From assembly GCA_020852965.1 (NCBI GenBank), contig JADYZV010000024.1, positions 1-64,000 on the forward strand: a stretch of 64,000 bases of DNA. The letters are read 5' to 3'. A model generated the notes under the pieces. It was not told where the DNA came from. It saw only the letters and a program-made list of their open reading frames with translations, and did not search any database. Source of the DNA: Pirellulaceae bacterium (GTDB lineage Bacteria > Planctomycetota > Planctomycetia > Pirellulales > Pirellulaceae). How positions within the stretch are numbered: position 1 is the first letter of the stretch; each line of letters starts with the position of its first letter. Below, in pieces: positions 19,110-29,141 of this stretch. The position numbers and the translations under genes were made by a program.

Positions 19110-19208
19110 TGAACGGGCGTTTTTGCAGGCAAGAAATGAATTGCTCGGCGGCCGGCTTCGACCCTTGTAGCGGCCCCGAGAGAAAAAAGGACGCCTGTCG
19201 CCCGTTCA
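19110..19208. ncRNA. Strongly foldable element: nested long-range stem, candidate structured RNA or hairpin repeat
   Basis: Three nested helices close one domain. TGAACGGGCG (19110-19119) pairs perfectly with CGCCCGTTCA (19199-19208). GCAGGC (19125-19130) pairs with GCCTGT (19193-19198). CTCGG-C-GGCCG (19144-19154) pairs with CGGCCCCGAG (19171-19180) with one bulged C. About 26 base pairs form in 99 nt, far beyond chance. No ORF explains it. It lies 475 bp upstream of the aldo/keto reductase. Being palindromic, the strand cannot be decided. Confidence 0.5.
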
Positions 19209-19236
19209 GGGCTTTCGCTGCTCAGCGCTACCTTCA

Positions 19237-19282
19237 CCTGGGATTGGCATCCCAGGCTATCACATGCCGTCCCTATCGGGAC
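19237..19282. repeat. Two short perfect hairpins following the nested stem
   Basis: CCTGGGAT-TGGC-ATCCCAGG (19237-19256) and GTCCC-TATC-GGGAC (19269-19282) follow one another. Both have tetraloops, and they come straight after the folded domain at 19110-19208. The text around GCCGTCCCTATCGGGACTA resembles a phrase I remember as common in planctomycete intergenic regions, so this may be part of a dispersed family. Confidence 0.6.
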
Positions 19283-19312
19283 TAGAACCAAATTCGGTTC
19301 AGCCGTGAATTA

Positions 19313-19408
19313 AAGATTTCGTCGCGTATTGACTTAAACAACTCGTCGCGCAGTGAGTCAAGCGTTGCTTCGCGCAGTAAGTTAAGGGTTGCTTCGCGCA
19401 GTGGGTTA
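19313..19408 (+). repeat. Four 24-bp tandem repeats
   Basis: Units at 19313, 19337, 19361 and 19385 are each 24 bp and share the core TCGCGCAGT(G/A)(A/G)GTTA; the first unit is the most diverged. Units 3 and 4 are the most alike. There are no spacers, so it is not a CRISPR array. With the preceding hairpins it fills the 770-bp gene-free space between mcrB and the aldo/keto reductase gene. Confidence 0.8.
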
Positions 19409-19584
19409 AAAAACAATAGATGCTGGGAGTACTAATTGTTCCATGTGATCGTGAATTGCCGGACAGAAGCTATGGATACCCAAATGAAATACGAGATTTG
19501 TAGGAGTGATAGCCGACTTACATTCGACGGCGCTTCTGGAAATGGAATTTCGCACTTTAGTGATGAAAGTAGCAAGAGATAGAC

Positions 19585-20430
19585 ATGGAGCCAGTTAAGA
19601 CGATGCATGGTGTCAAACTTCCCACGTTTCTGTACGGGACAGCTTGGAAAGAAGCTGCGACTCAGGAGCTGACCGAACTAGCCATCGCGCAAGGATTTCG
19701 CGGTATCGATACTGCCAATCAACGCAAACATTACGATGAAGCTGCAGTTGGACGCGGAATTAGAGCAGCGATGGCTGGTGGCCAGGTTGCGCGCGATGAA
19801 CTGTTTCTACAAACCAAATATACCTTCCAGCGGGGACAAGATCATCGGCTGCCTTACAATCCGGCATCGCCAATTGCGACTCAAGTGGAGGAGTCGTTTG
19901 CTGGTTCCCTGGAGCACTTGGGCGTCGATCAAATCGACTCGTATCTCCTGCATGGCCCTAGTCGTGCTGCGGGACTCGGCGCAGACGACTGGGCGGCTTG
20001 GCAGGCAATGGAGAGGATCCATGAAAGCGGTCGTGCTCGCCTGCTTGGGGTGAGCAATGTTTCTCTGGAGCAACTCGAGATTCTGTGCCAGGACGCCAAG
20101 GTCAAACCGCATTTTGTACAAAACCGATGCTTTGCCGTGAGCGGATGGGATCGCGCTGTCCGCTCGTTTTGCAAAACCAACGGTATTGTCTATCAGGGTT
20201 TTTCGCTATTGACGGCCAACCGAGGCGTGATGGCCAGCCAACAATTGGCGACTCTCGCGCAGCGCCACGGTTGCTCACCAGCTCAGCTTATTTTCCGATT
20301 TGCCATCGACCTGGGGATGATCGCGCTTACCGGAACAACGGACGCACAGCATATGCAATCGGACCTAGCGGTACTCGACATGCATTTGCAGCCTGAGGAA
20401 ATTTCGGCGATCGAGTGCATAGCGGGGTAG
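19585..20430 (+). CDS. Aldo/keto reductase
   Basis: This 281-residue NADPH-dependent oxidoreductase has the (beta/alpha)8 barrel of the AKR family. The catalytic set is visible: Asp and Tyr in GIDTANQRKHYDEAAVG, Lys in LQTKYTF and His in YLLHGP. GVSNVSLEQLEIL and the C-terminal ALTGTTDAQHM fit the cofactor-binding part. It reduces carbonyl substrates to alcohols; the substrate is unknown. It stands alone, convergent with the DHH gene. Confidence 0.9.
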   Translation: MEPVKTMHGVKLPTFLYGTAWKEAATQELTELAIAQGFRGIDTANQRKHYDEAAVGRGIRAAMAGGQVARDELFLQTKYTFQRGQDHRLPYNPASPIATQVEESFAGSLEHLGVDQIDSYLLHGPSRAAGLGADDWAAWQAMERIHESGRARLLGVSNVSLEQLEILCQDAKVKPHFVQNRCFAVSGWDRAVRSFCKTNGIVYQGFSLLTANRGVMASQQLATLAQRHGCSPAQLIFRFAIDLGMIALTGTTDAQHMQSDLAVLDMHLQPEEISAIECIAG

Positions 20431-20552
20431 AGTCAACTCCAAACGCTGCACGTTCAGTTCCAACATTCGGTGTTATTTCTTCGTAGCATTCGAATGGCTT
20501 CACGATCCTCCGGCGATTGCCAAGTGAAGCCAACTAAAACGCAGACTTGAAA

Positions 20553-21629
20553 CTACTGCATCCCTTTGGCCTCGTCGCGCTTGACGAGTTTCGTGCCTTC
20601 GACCTCGTGAACGTCGCAGGCTTTAAGCCATTTCGTGAGTAGTTCATCCGGAAGTGACTTCGTGAGGTGCGAGTCATCAGAGGTTTCGCTCAGCATCGCG
20701 CTGGATCGGTAGGTATGCCCGGCCGCTAGCCCCAAGCGGTCGATCGTTTGTTGTAGCAGCCTAGTCGCGTTGCCGCCCCCTGGTTCTGTACGTGCCGAAA
20801 GAAGCACACGATGGTTGTGAGTCGCTGCGCAGAGAACTCGGTTCAGTCCTTCGAGTCGAACCAATAAATCAGCCACTTCACCGATCGTTTCAGGACACGA
20901 CGCATGAGGTAGCATGCAGAATGCTGTGTCACCGTGGATGGTGCAACTTTGGAGTGCATGCACGAAGTCACCAAAGTATTCACGGGGTAGTGGAGCATTC
21001 TCGATGTCGCCCAACATACTCAGGTTGGCGCGAGTCATCAACCACTCAAGCACCGAGCGGTCAAACGCTTCGTAGGACGGATTGCATCCCCGCGTTTCAC
21101 TTCGGAGTCCGTGCAGCAGAGCTGTCGCCAACTTCTCTCCAGGTTCGATCCCAAGCTCGATCAAGTAGCTGGCCGCGATAGCGGAGGCTGATGACACTTT
21201 GGTGCGAATGTCGACGATCGGAGGATGCGCACTCGTCACGTCTGTGTTTGGGAGAGCATGGTGGTGGATCACGGCTACGGGATCAAACAACTGAGTTTCC
21301 ATAAGGTGCCGGCTCGAAGTCGGTTCGCAATCGACGAAGATCAAGGCGACGTTGCTCACGACAAAGTATTCTTCAAGCAGTTCGATCGGTGGCTCGAGCA
21401 GCTCAAGCAGTCGTCTGTTTTCACTGCGGAGAATCTCCCCACCAGCGATGACACGCGTGTCGCAGTTGGTTTCTTCGTCAATCAAGAGTTTGATGGCCCA
21501 ACTCGCGGCGATACCGTCGGCGTCGGGCGTATCGTGTGTGACGATGACCACGAATTCGTAGGGCTGAACTCGTTTGAGTAGCTCTGTCGCTTTCGTCATG
21601 CTCAACGAGTTGGTGTGGTATTCATTCAT
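20553..21629 (-). CDS. DHH-family phosphoesterase (nanoRNase/pAp phosphatase type)
   Basis: The 358-residue protein has the metal-binding motifs THDTPDADGIAAS near residue 30, FVDCEP near 97 and a histidine cluster VIHHHALP near 117, typical of DHH/RecJ-like phosphoesterases. The DHHA1-like C-terminal half contains a GGGN loop (TEPGGGNATRL) that binds the substrate end. It probably degrades nanoRNA or pAp, or another phosphodiester. The HHH in place of plain DHH is seen in this branch. No operon partner is clear. Confidence 0.85.
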   Translation of the reverse strand: MNEYHTNSLSMTKATELLKRVQPYEFVVIVTHDTPDADGIAASWAIKLLIDEETNCDTRVIAGGEILRSENRRLLELLEPPIELLEEYFVVSNVALIFVDCEPTSSRHLMETQLFDPVAVIHHHALPNTDVTSAHPPIVDIRTKVSSASAIAASYLIELGIEPGEKLATALLHGLRSETRGCNPSYEAFDRSVLEWLMTRANLSMLGDIENAPLPREYFGDFVHALQSCTIHGDTAFCMLPHASCPETIGEVADLLVRLEGLNRVLCAATHNHRVLLSARTEPGGGNATRLLQQTIDRLGLAAGHTYRSSAMLSETSDDSHLTKSLPDELLTKWLKACDVHEVEGTKLVKRDEAKGMQ

Positions 21630-21745
21630 TTCTCACCCCACTGTCGATGCCATTTCGGAGTTTCAATCCGTAAGTGAACTGTCAACATTCCTCTGAACTA
21701 AAGGTGGCAACTGCGGATAGCGCCCAACGCCTCAATAGGGGGCTT

Positions 21746-22228
21746 TCAGTCTCCAACACCAATATCAACTTGAATCGCCTCGTATATTAAGTCGGTTTCC
21801 GTTGCCTGAAAGTCGCGTACGTCTTCGATCAACTTGGCAAGCCGCCTGCGCATGTCAGCCACGTTCGAGCTGATCTGCGAGGTCCGCTCAGTAGCAAACT
21901 TTTCTCGTAGTTCACGGATGTTAGCGACCAATCGATCGTAGGCGTCACGAAGTTCAGCGATTTGACGCGCCAATCGCGGATGTTGTAAAAGCAGATCAGC
22001 CAGCAATCCATCTTCACTGCGCAGCTCCGCAGCCTGTGCCGTCATCACCGACTCCAACTCCGTCAGCTGCTTCAGCACGTCGTCCCGCCACTGCGTCTCA
22101 CGCGTGGGCGTCGCTCGGGCCAAAGCTTTTTCGAGCTTCTGAACCCCTATCCGCATTCCTCGACGAGTTCGTTTGCTACCCCCTACGGCCATCTCGCGAT
22201 GCGTGCTTTGCGATGTTGTCTGTGTCAT
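21746..22228 (-). CDS. Coiled-coil protein of unknown function
   Basis: The chosen start is ATG 22228 (MTQTTSQSTHREMA), with AGGGAG eight bases upstream; a longer frame exists. The 160-residue product has a basic N-terminus (KRTRRGMRIG) followed by almost continuous amphipathic helix with heptad-like leucines (LKQLTELESV, RQIAELRDAYDRLVANIREL). I recognise no family. It is divergent from the Hsp20 operon over a shared 390-bp region, which suggests a stress role. A weak sigma-54-like element lies at 22269-22284. Confidence 0.6.
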   Translation of the reverse strand: MTQTTSQSTHREMAVGGSKRTRRGMRIGVQKLEKALARATPTRETQWRDDVLKQLTELESVMTAQAAELRSEDGLLADLLLQHPRLARQIAELRDAYDRLVANIRELREKFATERTSQISSNVADMRRRLAKLIEDVRDFQATETDLIYEAIQVDIGVGD

Positions 22229-22518
22229 GAGTGGTCTCCCTGCCGAATCGAGAAGCCCAAGCCTTTTCAGCAAACAGCGGGCCGAAAAGCTGGCTTCTCC
22301 GATAGGTCTTAGCCGGTAGGCGTGAGCCCCGACTCACGAAAGTCGGCCTAACGTTCGTCGACAGAACTGTGTTTGAGCTACGACGGTGACGATCGAACGA
22401 TCCGCAGTGACACTTTGGCACAACAAACGACAAATTTGCGCGACAAAATAGCGTTGAAGGGGCGCCGCGCTCTATTGGGGAAGATTCAAAATATCTGTCG
22501 GAGACCGGGGGGCACGAT

Positions 22519-22534
22519 TGGCACGCCCGTTGCA
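22519..22534 (+). promoter_or_regulatory. Sigma-54 promoter of the Hsp20 operon
   Basis: TGGCACGCCCGTTGCA matches the -24/-12 consensus TGGCAC-N5-TTGC(A/T) fully. It ends 84 bp upstream of the first Hsp20 ATG. It shares an ACGAT prefix and the downstream CTGCCAATTTG stretch with the promoter at 35046. Confidence 0.85.
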
Positions 22535-22617
22535 TTTAGTCGCAATCGGCAGCAAAAAACTGCCAATTTGGAAACGACACACTTTGATAGTTTTCTTTGC
22601 AATTGGAGGATCGAACG

Positions 22618-23052
22618 ATGTTAAACACTCGCTGGCAACCTGTTGCGGAATTGAATCGACTCCGAAGCGAATTGGAGCGTGCGTTTGGGCAAGCTGGACA
22701 GGGGCGTACTGCTGCCAGTGCAAGGGTCTTCCCGCCGCTCAACCTATGGGAAAGCGACGACAACCTGTACGTGGAAGCCGAGTTGCCTGGGTTTGAGATG
22801 GAGGAATTGGAAATCTACGTCACCGGAGGCAACCAACTTTCGATCGCGGGTGAGCGTAAGCCACCGGAATTCGAAGGCGGTGCATGGCATCGACAAGAAC
22901 GAGCGTTCGGAAAGTTCCGCCGCACATTTGACCTGCCCTGCGATGTCAACGCCGACGCTGTTTCCGCAACCTTCGCACACGGCATCCTGACGTTGACGAT
23001 GCCCAAAGTCGAAGAAGTGAAGCCACGACGAATCGAAGTCAAGGCTAGTTGA
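22618..23052 (+). CDS. hsp20: Small heat shock protein Hsp20, first of three
   Basis: ATG 22618 follows a GGAGGA. The product has 144 residues with an alpha-crystallin domain from NLWESDDNLYVEAELPGFEM to the beta strand HGILTLTMPK, and ends with KPRRIEVKAS. It is an ATP-independent holdase that keeps unfolding proteins soluble. The PGFEMEELEIYVTGGNQLSI motif is typical. It is the first gene of a three-gene Hsp20 operon behind a sigma-54-type promoter, where a sigma-32-like or HrcA control would be more usual. Confidence 0.93.
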   Translation: MLNTRWQPVAELNRLRSELERAFGQAGQGRTAASARVFPPLNLWESDDNLYVEAELPGFEMEELEIYVTGGNQLSIAGERKPPEFEGGAWHRQERAFGKFRRTFDLPCDVNADAVSATFAHGILTLTMPKVEEVKPRRIEVKAS

Positions 23053-23109
23053 TCGCAGTGTTGCGATGGACATTCCAATAACAATTCAAAAGCTAAAGGA
23101 GACAAAGCG

Positions 23110-23502
23110 ATGAGTACGACGATGACCGGTAACGAAAAACAATCGGGCGCGAACTCTAGCCCGGAACAGACCTATCAGTCGACCTATGTGCCTCGTTTTG
23201 ACATTTGGGAAGGTGAAGACGAGTTGCTGCTCTTGGGCGACCTGCCCGGTGTCAAAGTCGACGACTTGGATATTCGATTTGAAAATCGTGAGTTGACGAT
23301 TCACGGCAATGTTTCATCCCGTTACGAAGGCGAAATGTTGTTTGGCGAATACGGCATCGGCGATTTCCACCGGAGCTTTACGATCGGCGATGCGATCGAC
23401 GCCGAAAAGATTTCTGCGGAAATGTGCAACGGAGTTTTGAAACTGCATCTGCCAAAGTCCGAGAAGGTCAAGCCACGTCGGATCGAGGTGAAGGCGAGCT
23501 GA
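23110..23502 (+). CDS. hsp20: Small heat shock protein Hsp20, second of three
   Basis: This 130-residue Hsp20 has a 35-residue disordered N-terminus and an alpha-crystallin domain (YVPRFDIWEGEDELLLLGDL, then FGEYGIGDFHRSFTIGD, then GVLKLHLPKSE). The C-terminal KPRRIEVKAS is identical to that of the first copy, indicating a duplication. A strong AAAGGAGA stands before the ATG. It lies 57 bp after copy 1 in the same transcript. Different N-terminal arms suggest that mixed oligomers form. Confidence 0.93.
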   Translation: MSTTMTGNEKQSGANSSPEQTYQSTYVPRFDIWEGEDELLLLGDLPGVKVDDLDIRFENRELTIHGNVSSRYEGEMLFGEYGIGDFHRSFTIGDAIDAEKISAEMCNGVLKLHLPKSEKVKPRRIEVKAS

Positions 23503-23596
23503 TCGTAGACAATCCAAAGTCGTTGCGCCCTCCGTGGGCGCGATGCGATGTTAGCAGATCGCGGGCAGCGACATTTCACGAAAGGAGGAAAATCAA

Positions 23597-24079
23597 ATGA
23601 TTGACAAACTGATTCCTTGGAAAAAGAAGAATGGTGAATTGAAAGTCCGCCACGATGACTATCCGATTTCGCGTCTCCGCGACGAATTCGATCAAGTCTG
23701 GGACCGATTTTGGGATGACTGGAACATGGGCGGATTGCGCAAGTGGAGCGATGGTTCGCGAATGCTGGGTACGCACGTCGATTTCGAGGACCAAGACACC
23801 GAGTACGTCTTGCGTGCCGAGCTGCCTGGTTTTGAGCCGGGTGACTTCGATGTCAAGCTCAGCGGCAACGTGCTGACGCTTAAAGCAGAGCACAACGAAG
23901 AAGGTACCGAGAAGAACGGAAGTTACCGTCGCTACGGCAGCTTTTACGAATCGTTTACTTTGCCACAAGGTGTGCAAGCGGACAACATCGATGCGAAGTA
24001 TCACCGCGGCGTGCTGGAGGTTCACTTGCCAAAGAGCGAAGAGTGCAAGGGCAAACGCATTGAAGTCAAGTCGACGTGA
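23597..24079 (+). CDS. hsp20: Small heat shock protein Hsp20, third of three
   Basis: This 160-residue Hsp20 is preceded by AAAGGAGG. The N-terminus has a DQVWDRFWDDWNMGGL segment, as in the longer class of bacterial Hsp20. The crystallin domain runs from HVDFEDQDTEYVLRAELPGF to YHRGVLEVHLPKSEE. It ends in CKGKRIEVKST, so it is more diverged than copies 1 and 2. The terminator-like hairpin at 24149 follows. Confidence 0.93.
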   Translation: MIDKLIPWKKKNGELKVRHDDYPISRLRDEFDQVWDRFWDDWNMGGLRKWSDGSRMLGTHVDFEDQDTEYVLRAELPGFEPGDFDVKLSGNVLTLKAEHNEEGTEKNGSYRRYGSFYESFTLPQGVQADNIDAKYHRGVLEVHLPKSEECKGKRIEVKST

Positions 24080-24148
24080 GGGTAGGTGGCCCCAAACCTA
24101 GGGGACGTCACCGTATGTCGATCTCTGCTGGTGTGTTGACCGAAGAAT

Positions 24149-24171
24149 GACCCTGCGGTTCTCGCAGGGTC
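24149..24171 (+). terminator. Hairpin downstream of the Hsp20 operon
   Basis: GACCCTGCG-GTTCT-CGCAGGGTC is a perfect 9-bp stem 70 bp after the last Hsp20 stop. The following GTGGTATTT is only weakly T-rich, so termination is likely but not certain. Confidence 0.7.
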
Positions 24172-24276
24172 GTGGTATTTAGCGGTAGCAGTTAGGAATT
24201 GATCCGACACGAACCTCAGGAATGAGGTAAGTGCATGCCGGTTGCTAGCAGTCGTGAAGGAACGGCAGCGATTCCT

Positions 24277-24307
24277 AGACCCCCATACCACTAGACCCCC
24301 ATACCAA
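24277..24307. repeat. Tandem duplication at the 3' end of the chemotaxis-kinase gene
   Basis: TAGACCCCCATACCA occurs twice in direct succession. The left copy repeats the last codons and stop (GMGV-stop on the minus strand) of the gene ending at 24291. The duplication leaves a spare copy of the gene's end after the true stop. Confidence 0.7.
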
Positions 24308-27300
24308 CCAGCGATGCGACCATCTCCATCAGCGGTACAGCATCGACAGGTTTGGGGAAGTATCCGTTACAGCCCACTTTGAGGCACGCTTCGCGTTCTC
24401 CTTCCATCGCGTCGGCGGTCAACGCGATGATGGGACATACGAAGCCTTGACGCCGCAGTTCCGCGACCGCTTCGCGACCGTTCATCACCGGCATCTGCAT
24501 GTCCATGATAATCAGCGCAAAGGGACTACCTTCCTCTCGCGCCGCGCATGCCGCGTCGACTGCTTGCCGTCCGTCTTCCGCCACGGTGACTTCCGCACCA
24601 CACTTCTCCAGAAAGTACTTCGTCACTCGCCAAATATCTCGGCGATCATCGGCCACCAACACGCGGGCTTCAATTCTCGGCAATTCTCTGGCGTTTGAGG
24701 TCTGCGAACTCCCACTTTGGTGGTCTTGTCCAGAAACCATCGAATTGCGTTGCATATCGCTGACCGGCAACGTCAAGCGAAATCGACTGCCTCTACCGAG
24801 TTCACTTTCGACTGAGATTTCGCCCCCCATCGCCTCGGCCAAGCGGCGACTGATACTCAGGCCCAAGCCCGTCCCACCAAATCGCCGTGCGGTTTCGCCC
24901 GATGCTTGCGTGAACGGTTGGAAAAGCTGGGCAACCTGGTCCTCGCTCATGCCAACGCCAGTGTCGGACACAGTGACATCCAGCGTCGCCAAACACTCTG
25001 CGGATGAGCTTGGTCCGTCTACATTCCGCCCACGGGGTGTGCAGCGACGATCGGACATTCCGACGCTGACCCGCACCTCGCCCTCATCCGTAAACTTGAG
25101 CGCATTGCCGATCAAGTTCACCAAGATTTGACGCACGCGAACTTCGTCCGCTGTAATTTTGGCGGGAACTTTGGAAGTCCACTCAAAATGCAGTGGCACG
25201 CCTTCCGCCGTGGCTCGCACATTCATCAATGTGCGTACATCTTCGATCACTTCACGAACGTCGATCAACTCCTCGTCGATCGTCATTTTCCCCGCTTCGA
25301 TCTTCGACAGGTCTAAAATATCGTTCAGCAACCTCAACAGATAGTTACCATTGCGTTGTATCGTTCCGGCGAGCTCTCGAACCGTCGAATCATGGGACTC
25401 TGAATTGAGCATCTCTGCGAACCCCAACACGGCCGTCATTGGCGAACGCAGCTCATGGCTCATGTTCGCCAAGAACGAACTCTTGGCTTCGCTGGCCAGT
25501 TGAGCCTCTTGGTGCGCCCGCTCAAGCTGCTGTTGCGTCTTACGCAATTCCGTGATATCGCGACTGATCTCGACCACATAAGGTTCGTCGCCGTTCATCC
25601 TCAGCAACTGATACCGGGTCGAAACTGTGATTTGGTCTCCTGCCTTCGTTCGCTGTTCCAACACCCCGACCCATTGGTCTGTCTCCAATAGCGACTGGCG
25701 AATCTCGCGCCACGGAATCGGATGGCGGGTGCCAAGCAGTTCGTGGACCTTCTCTCCGATCGCTTCCTCGGATGAGTAGCCATACAGGCGAATCGAACCC
25801 CGATTCCAGCTCGCAATAGTGCCTTCCAAGTCGGAAAAGATGATCGAGTCGTGCGAGGCGTCAAACACCTTGCCCATCTGTTCCAACCGTGTTCGCATTC
25901 GCAAGCGATCACTGATATCTTGGAACGTCACCACCGCGCCTTCACGTCGTCCGCCACGGAACAGGGGACGACTCCAATACTCCACTGGAATGCTCGTCCC
26001 GTCGGCACGCCAAAACACTTCATCGTCCACGTGCATGGTCGTTTCGCCGCGCGACGCATGATAAATGCGACAATCCTCCATTGGGTAGCACGACTTGTCG
26101 GAATGCGAATGATGAACCAGGTCGTGCATGTTTTTGCCCAGCACTTGGTTCTCATTCTCGTATCCGAGCAATCGCAGCGCGGCGTCATTACAAAACGTGC
26201 AATTGCCATCCATATCGACGCCGTAGATCCCTTCGGTTGTCGTATCCAAGATCGTCTGCATCCATTCCGCGTTCTCGCGAACCTCCGCCTCGGCCTGTTT
26301 CAACGTGGCGACATCGATCAGCGTTAAAACGATTCCCGATACACCATCTTCGCGCCGGTACGGCACAATTCGCAGCAGGAAGGGCGTGCCATCGCGATCG
26401 GTCACGTTGGCTTCCTTCTGATTCTCCGAAGCTCGAACTTCACGCAAATCGTCAATCAGCGAGGTGCCTTGAATGTTTCTCGCAAAGCCTTCAATCGAGC
26501 GCCCGATATCATGCTCCACCAGATGAAACACGCGCGCGATCTCGGGAGTGAACCGGCGAATGTAGAGTTCGTCGTCCAAGAAGATCACACCGACGCGCGT
26601 TGTCGCTAGCAGGTTGTCCATGTCCTCGTTGGCCTGCGCTAATTCCTCGACACGTCGCTGGTGTTCGGCATTGACCGTGTAAAGCTCTTCGTTGACGCTG
26701 TGCAATTCCTCGTTCGTACTTTGCAGTTCTTCGTTCGACGCAACGAGTTCTTCGTTCGACGCTTGCAGCTCTTCGTTGGCCGTTTCCATCTCTTCCACAG
26801 TCGCCTGCAAATTCTCTTGCGTGTACCGCAACTCCGATTCCAACGCCACAACTCGCTTTTCCGTCAAGTCATTGACATCGACCAATGTTTCGCTCACGGC
26901 CCGGGGCGCTGCTGGCTCCGCCGTTTCAAACTTGATGTGCAAGTTTGTAGTAAGAGCTGATGGGTCGCGCAATGGTTCGACCGTCAGGCGCATGTACTCC
27001 TCGTGACCGTCACGTGGAATGCGAACCCCCGTGTACCGCACGACGTCCTGCTTTCGCAATGCATGCTGGAGTGCTCCTGCCACCGGTGTCTTCAAGTGTT
27101 CGTCGATGATCTCCAGCAAATTGTTCGATGGTCGCCCGGAACGCAGACGAAGGTACTGATGGGCATCACCGAAAATGTGTAGGATTTCGAAATGCTCGCT
27201 CACCAGCACGCTAGGCGGCATGTTCCGCTGAAGTAGTTGGTCATAGATCGACAATAACGATTGATCGACTCGCGAGGATGTGCCTGCGGGCGATGGCGAG

Positions 27301-28814
27301 GCACGCAACAGGGTTCGCGCGGGCGACTCCAGTGGCAACCGTGTTTCGATCGGCAGCCTGACGTCGCGCCGCTTCGTGTAAACTCGCCAGCGCTTATCGA
27401 CGACCTCGAACTCGTCACTGATTTCGCCGGGTGTCTCGCTCGGCCCTAACAGCAAAGTGCCCCCCATCCGCAGCGCAAAGTGGAACATCGACAGCGCTTT
27501 CTTCTGAGCGCGTGGCTGCAGGTAGATGAGCAGGTTACGACACGAAACCAAGTCCATCTGAGTGAATGGGGCATCGCGGATGACGTTGTGCGGTGCAAAT
27601 ACTATGTATCGCCGCAAGTCGCGAGTGACGTGGTAACCGTCACGTTGCTTGCGAAAGTATTTTGCACGGCGTTGTTGCGACATTTCGCTGAGTGAATCTT
27701 CAGCATAGATGCCGTTTGCCGCCGTGTGCAGCGAAATATGGTGCGCATCGGTGGCAAAGATTTTCACTTCAACCTGCGACTGCAGGCGCTGCTTTTCCTC
27801 GTCCAGTAGAATTGCCAACGAATAGGCCTCCTCGCCCGACGCGCAACCTGCCACCCAAACACGGATTGGCCGCTGGTTGCCCGCTTGCGCGAACAATTTT
27901 GGAATCACACTCTTTTCCAGAATCTCGAAGGCTGGTGGATCGCGAAAGAATTTGGTCACGCCGATTAGCAGATCCTTGTACAGATCGTTTAGCTCGGCAG
28001 AATCGACTTCTAGTTGAGTGATGTAGCCATCCAGCGAGTCAATTTTCTTTAACTCGATCCGCCGCTGAATACGCCGCCCCACCGTACTCGCTTTGTAGTG
28101 CGAGAAGTCCAGTCCGTGTTGTTGGTTCAGCAGTTGAAAGACGCGATCCATGCCGCCCGCACGCGAAGCGAATTGTTCTTGCTTGACGATTTGCTCTCGG
28201 CTAAGCCCTTTGCGAACGTACCGTGTCAGTGTCTCCGCAATTGCGGTCGGTGACAGCACAAGATCGACCGCGCCGGTCGACTGGGCATTCATCGGCATCC
28301 CCTCGAACTTTGCCGTTTCGTCCTGCGCGATCACCAGCCCACCCGCGTCATGGATACTTCGAATTCCGCGAGACCCATCGCTGCCCGTTCCGGACAAGAC
28401 GACACCCACCGCTCGCGAACCGACATCGCTGCCGAGTGATCGGAAGAACTGGTCGATCGGGTGCGCGAACGCGCGTTCTTCGTCGGCGTCACTGAGCAAC
28501 AGCTTGCCTTGGTCGATCACCATTTCCGTGCGTGGCGGGATCAGATAGATCGAGTTTGGTTCGACTCGCATTTCATGTTCGACACGGTGAATCGCCATCC
28601 GCGTGTGCCGCGCAAGCAGCTCCTCCATGTGGCTCTTGAAGTCTGGCGAAAGATGTTGGACGACGACAAACGCCATGCCGGTATCGGGCGGCATCGCGTC
28701 AAAGAATTCTTCGAGCGGCTCCAACCCACCGGCTGAAGCGCCAAGCCCAACGATATGAAAGTTCGGGCGTTCCATGCCACTTCCCTGTGAGTCCATCGCC
28801 CGAGACTGTTCCAT
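24291..28814 (-). CDS. CheB-CheR-PAS-histidine kinase-receiver fusion protein
   Basis: The 1507-residue signalling protein starts with a CheB methylesterase domain ([27 protein letters not shown]), then a CheR methyltransferase domain ([43 protein letters not shown]). A long coiled coil follows with repeated xNEEL heptads near residues 660-720, then three PAS domains. Next come HisKA ([15 protein letters not shown]), a GHKL ATPase ([23 protein letters not shown]) and a C-terminal receiver ([14 protein letters not shown]). Because the kinase and both chemotaxis enzymes are in one chain, it may couple methylation-type adaptation to phosphorelay. It stands alone; the Hsp20 operon converges on it. 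No output regulator is adjacent, so phosphate may pass to a distant partner. Confidence 0.92.
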   Translation of the reverse strand: MEQSRAMDSQGSGMERPNFHIVGLGASAGGLEPLEEFFDAMPPDTGMAFVVVQHLSPDFKSHMEELLARHTRMAIHRVEHEMRVEPNSIYLIPPRTEMVIDQGKLLLSDADEERAFAHPIDQFFRSLGSDVGSRAVGVVLSGTGSDGSRGIRSIHDAGGLVIAQDETAKFEGMPMNAQSTGAVDLVLSPTAIAETLTRYVRKGLSREQIVKQEQFASRAGGMDRVFQLLNQQHGLDFSHYKASTVGRRIQRRIELKKIDSLDGYITQLEVDSAELNDLYKDLLIGVTKFFRDPPAFEILEKSVIPKLFAQAGNQRPIRVWVAGCASGEEAYSLAILLDEEKQRLQSQVEVKIFATDAHHISLHTAANGIYAEDSLSEMSQQRRAKYFRKQRDGYHVTRDLRRYIVFAPHNVIRDAPFTQMDLVSCRNLLIYLQPRAQKKALSMFHFALRMGGTLLLGPSETPGEISDEFEVVDKRWRVYTKRRDVRLPIETRLPLESPARTLLRASPSPAGTSSRVDQSLLSIYDQLLQRNMPPSVLVSEHFEILHIFGDAHQYLRLRSGRPSNNLLEIIDEHLKTPVAGALQHALRKQDVVRYTGVRIPRDGHEEYMRLTVEPLRDPSALTTNLHIKFETAEPAAPRAVSETLVDVNDLTEKRVVALESELRYTQENLQATVEEMETANEELQASNEELVASNEELQSTNEELHSVNEELYTVNAEHQRRVEELAQANEDMDNLLATTRVGVIFLDDELYIRRFTPEIARVFHLVEHDIGRSIEGFARNIQGTSLIDDLREVRASENQKEANVTDRDGTPFLLRIVPYRREDGVSGIVLTLIDVATLKQAEAEVRENAEWMQTILDTTTEGIYGVDMDGNCTFCNDAALRLLGYENENQVLGKNMHDLVHHSHSDKSCYPMEDCRIYHASRGETTMHVDDEVFWRADGTSIPVEYWSRPLFRGGRREGAVVTFQDISDRLRMRTRLEQMGKVFDASHDSIIFSDLEGTIASWNRGSIRLYGYSSEEAIGEKVHELLGTRHPIPWREIRQSLLETDQWVGVLEQRTKAGDQITVSTRYQLLRMNGDEPYVVEISRDITELRKTQQQLERAHQEAQLASEAKSSFLANMSHELRSPMTAVLGFAEMLNSESHDSTVRELAGTIQRNGNYLLRLLNDILDLSKIEAGKMTIDEELIDVREVIEDVRTLMNVRATAEGVPLHFEWTSKVPAKITADEVRVRQILVNLIGNALKFTDEGEVRVSVGMSDRRCTPRGRNVDGPSSSAECLATLDVTVSDTGVGMSEDQVAQLFQPFTQASGETARRFGGTGLGLSISRRLAEAMGGEISVESELGRGSRFRLTLPVSDMQRNSMVSGQDHQSGSSQTSNARELPRIEARVLVADDRRDIWRVTKYFLEKCGAEVTVAEDGRQAVDAACAAREEGSPFALIIMDMQMPVMNGREAVAELRRQGFVCPIIALTADAMEGEREACLKVGCNGYFPKPVDAVPLMEMVASLVGMGV

Positions 28815-29141
28815 CTAATTCAATTTAACCCCTCTGTAAAATCGTCGTCGCACGCTAGGCGGCGTTAGCTCATTTCGTACATCCCTACGGAGTGTGCGGC
28901 GACGGTAGGGGCTAAATTATAGCGGAAGGTAGCGAAGAGCGCAACCTAGTGACCGAGTGCCAATTTGTCGTCGCTCGTTTCGTATCCATCCCGTGAGCGC
29001 GCAGGGTTCACCCACTGAGTGTACGGCTGCGGCGACGTTCACCGCTCGACTAGCCGAAGGGCGTTAGCCCCAACTCCCGTTCTGATGTGAACGGGAATCG
29101 AGGCTAATGCGCAAACGGCTCATGTACGTGTTTCTCGCTTA
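28815..29141. other. Gene-free gap, 327 bp, with a terminator-like hairpin
   Basis: It separates two minus-strand genes. At 29061-29110 an outer GCGTTAGCC/GGCTAATGC stem (one mismatch) encloses a perfect TCCCGTTC/GAACGGGA stem (29075-29096). This would fit a terminator for the PDZ gene. Similar GCGTTAGCC phrases occur at 28863. I see no ORF or clear promoter for the fusion kinase. Confidence 0.6.

Noticed and set aside
19313-19408. CRISPR array
   Set aside because: The 24-bp units are contiguous with no unique spacers, are imperfect, and no cas genes are near.
22269-22284. Sigma-54 element for the coiled-coil gene (minus strand CGGCCC-GCTGT-TTGCT)
   Set aside because: The -12 box is fair, but the -24 box differs at two positions and the other elements are much better; kept only as a weak possibility.
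22414-22440. TGGCAC followed by TTGC upstream of the Hsp20 promoter
   Set aside because: The spacing between the boxes is much too long (16 bp in place of 5).
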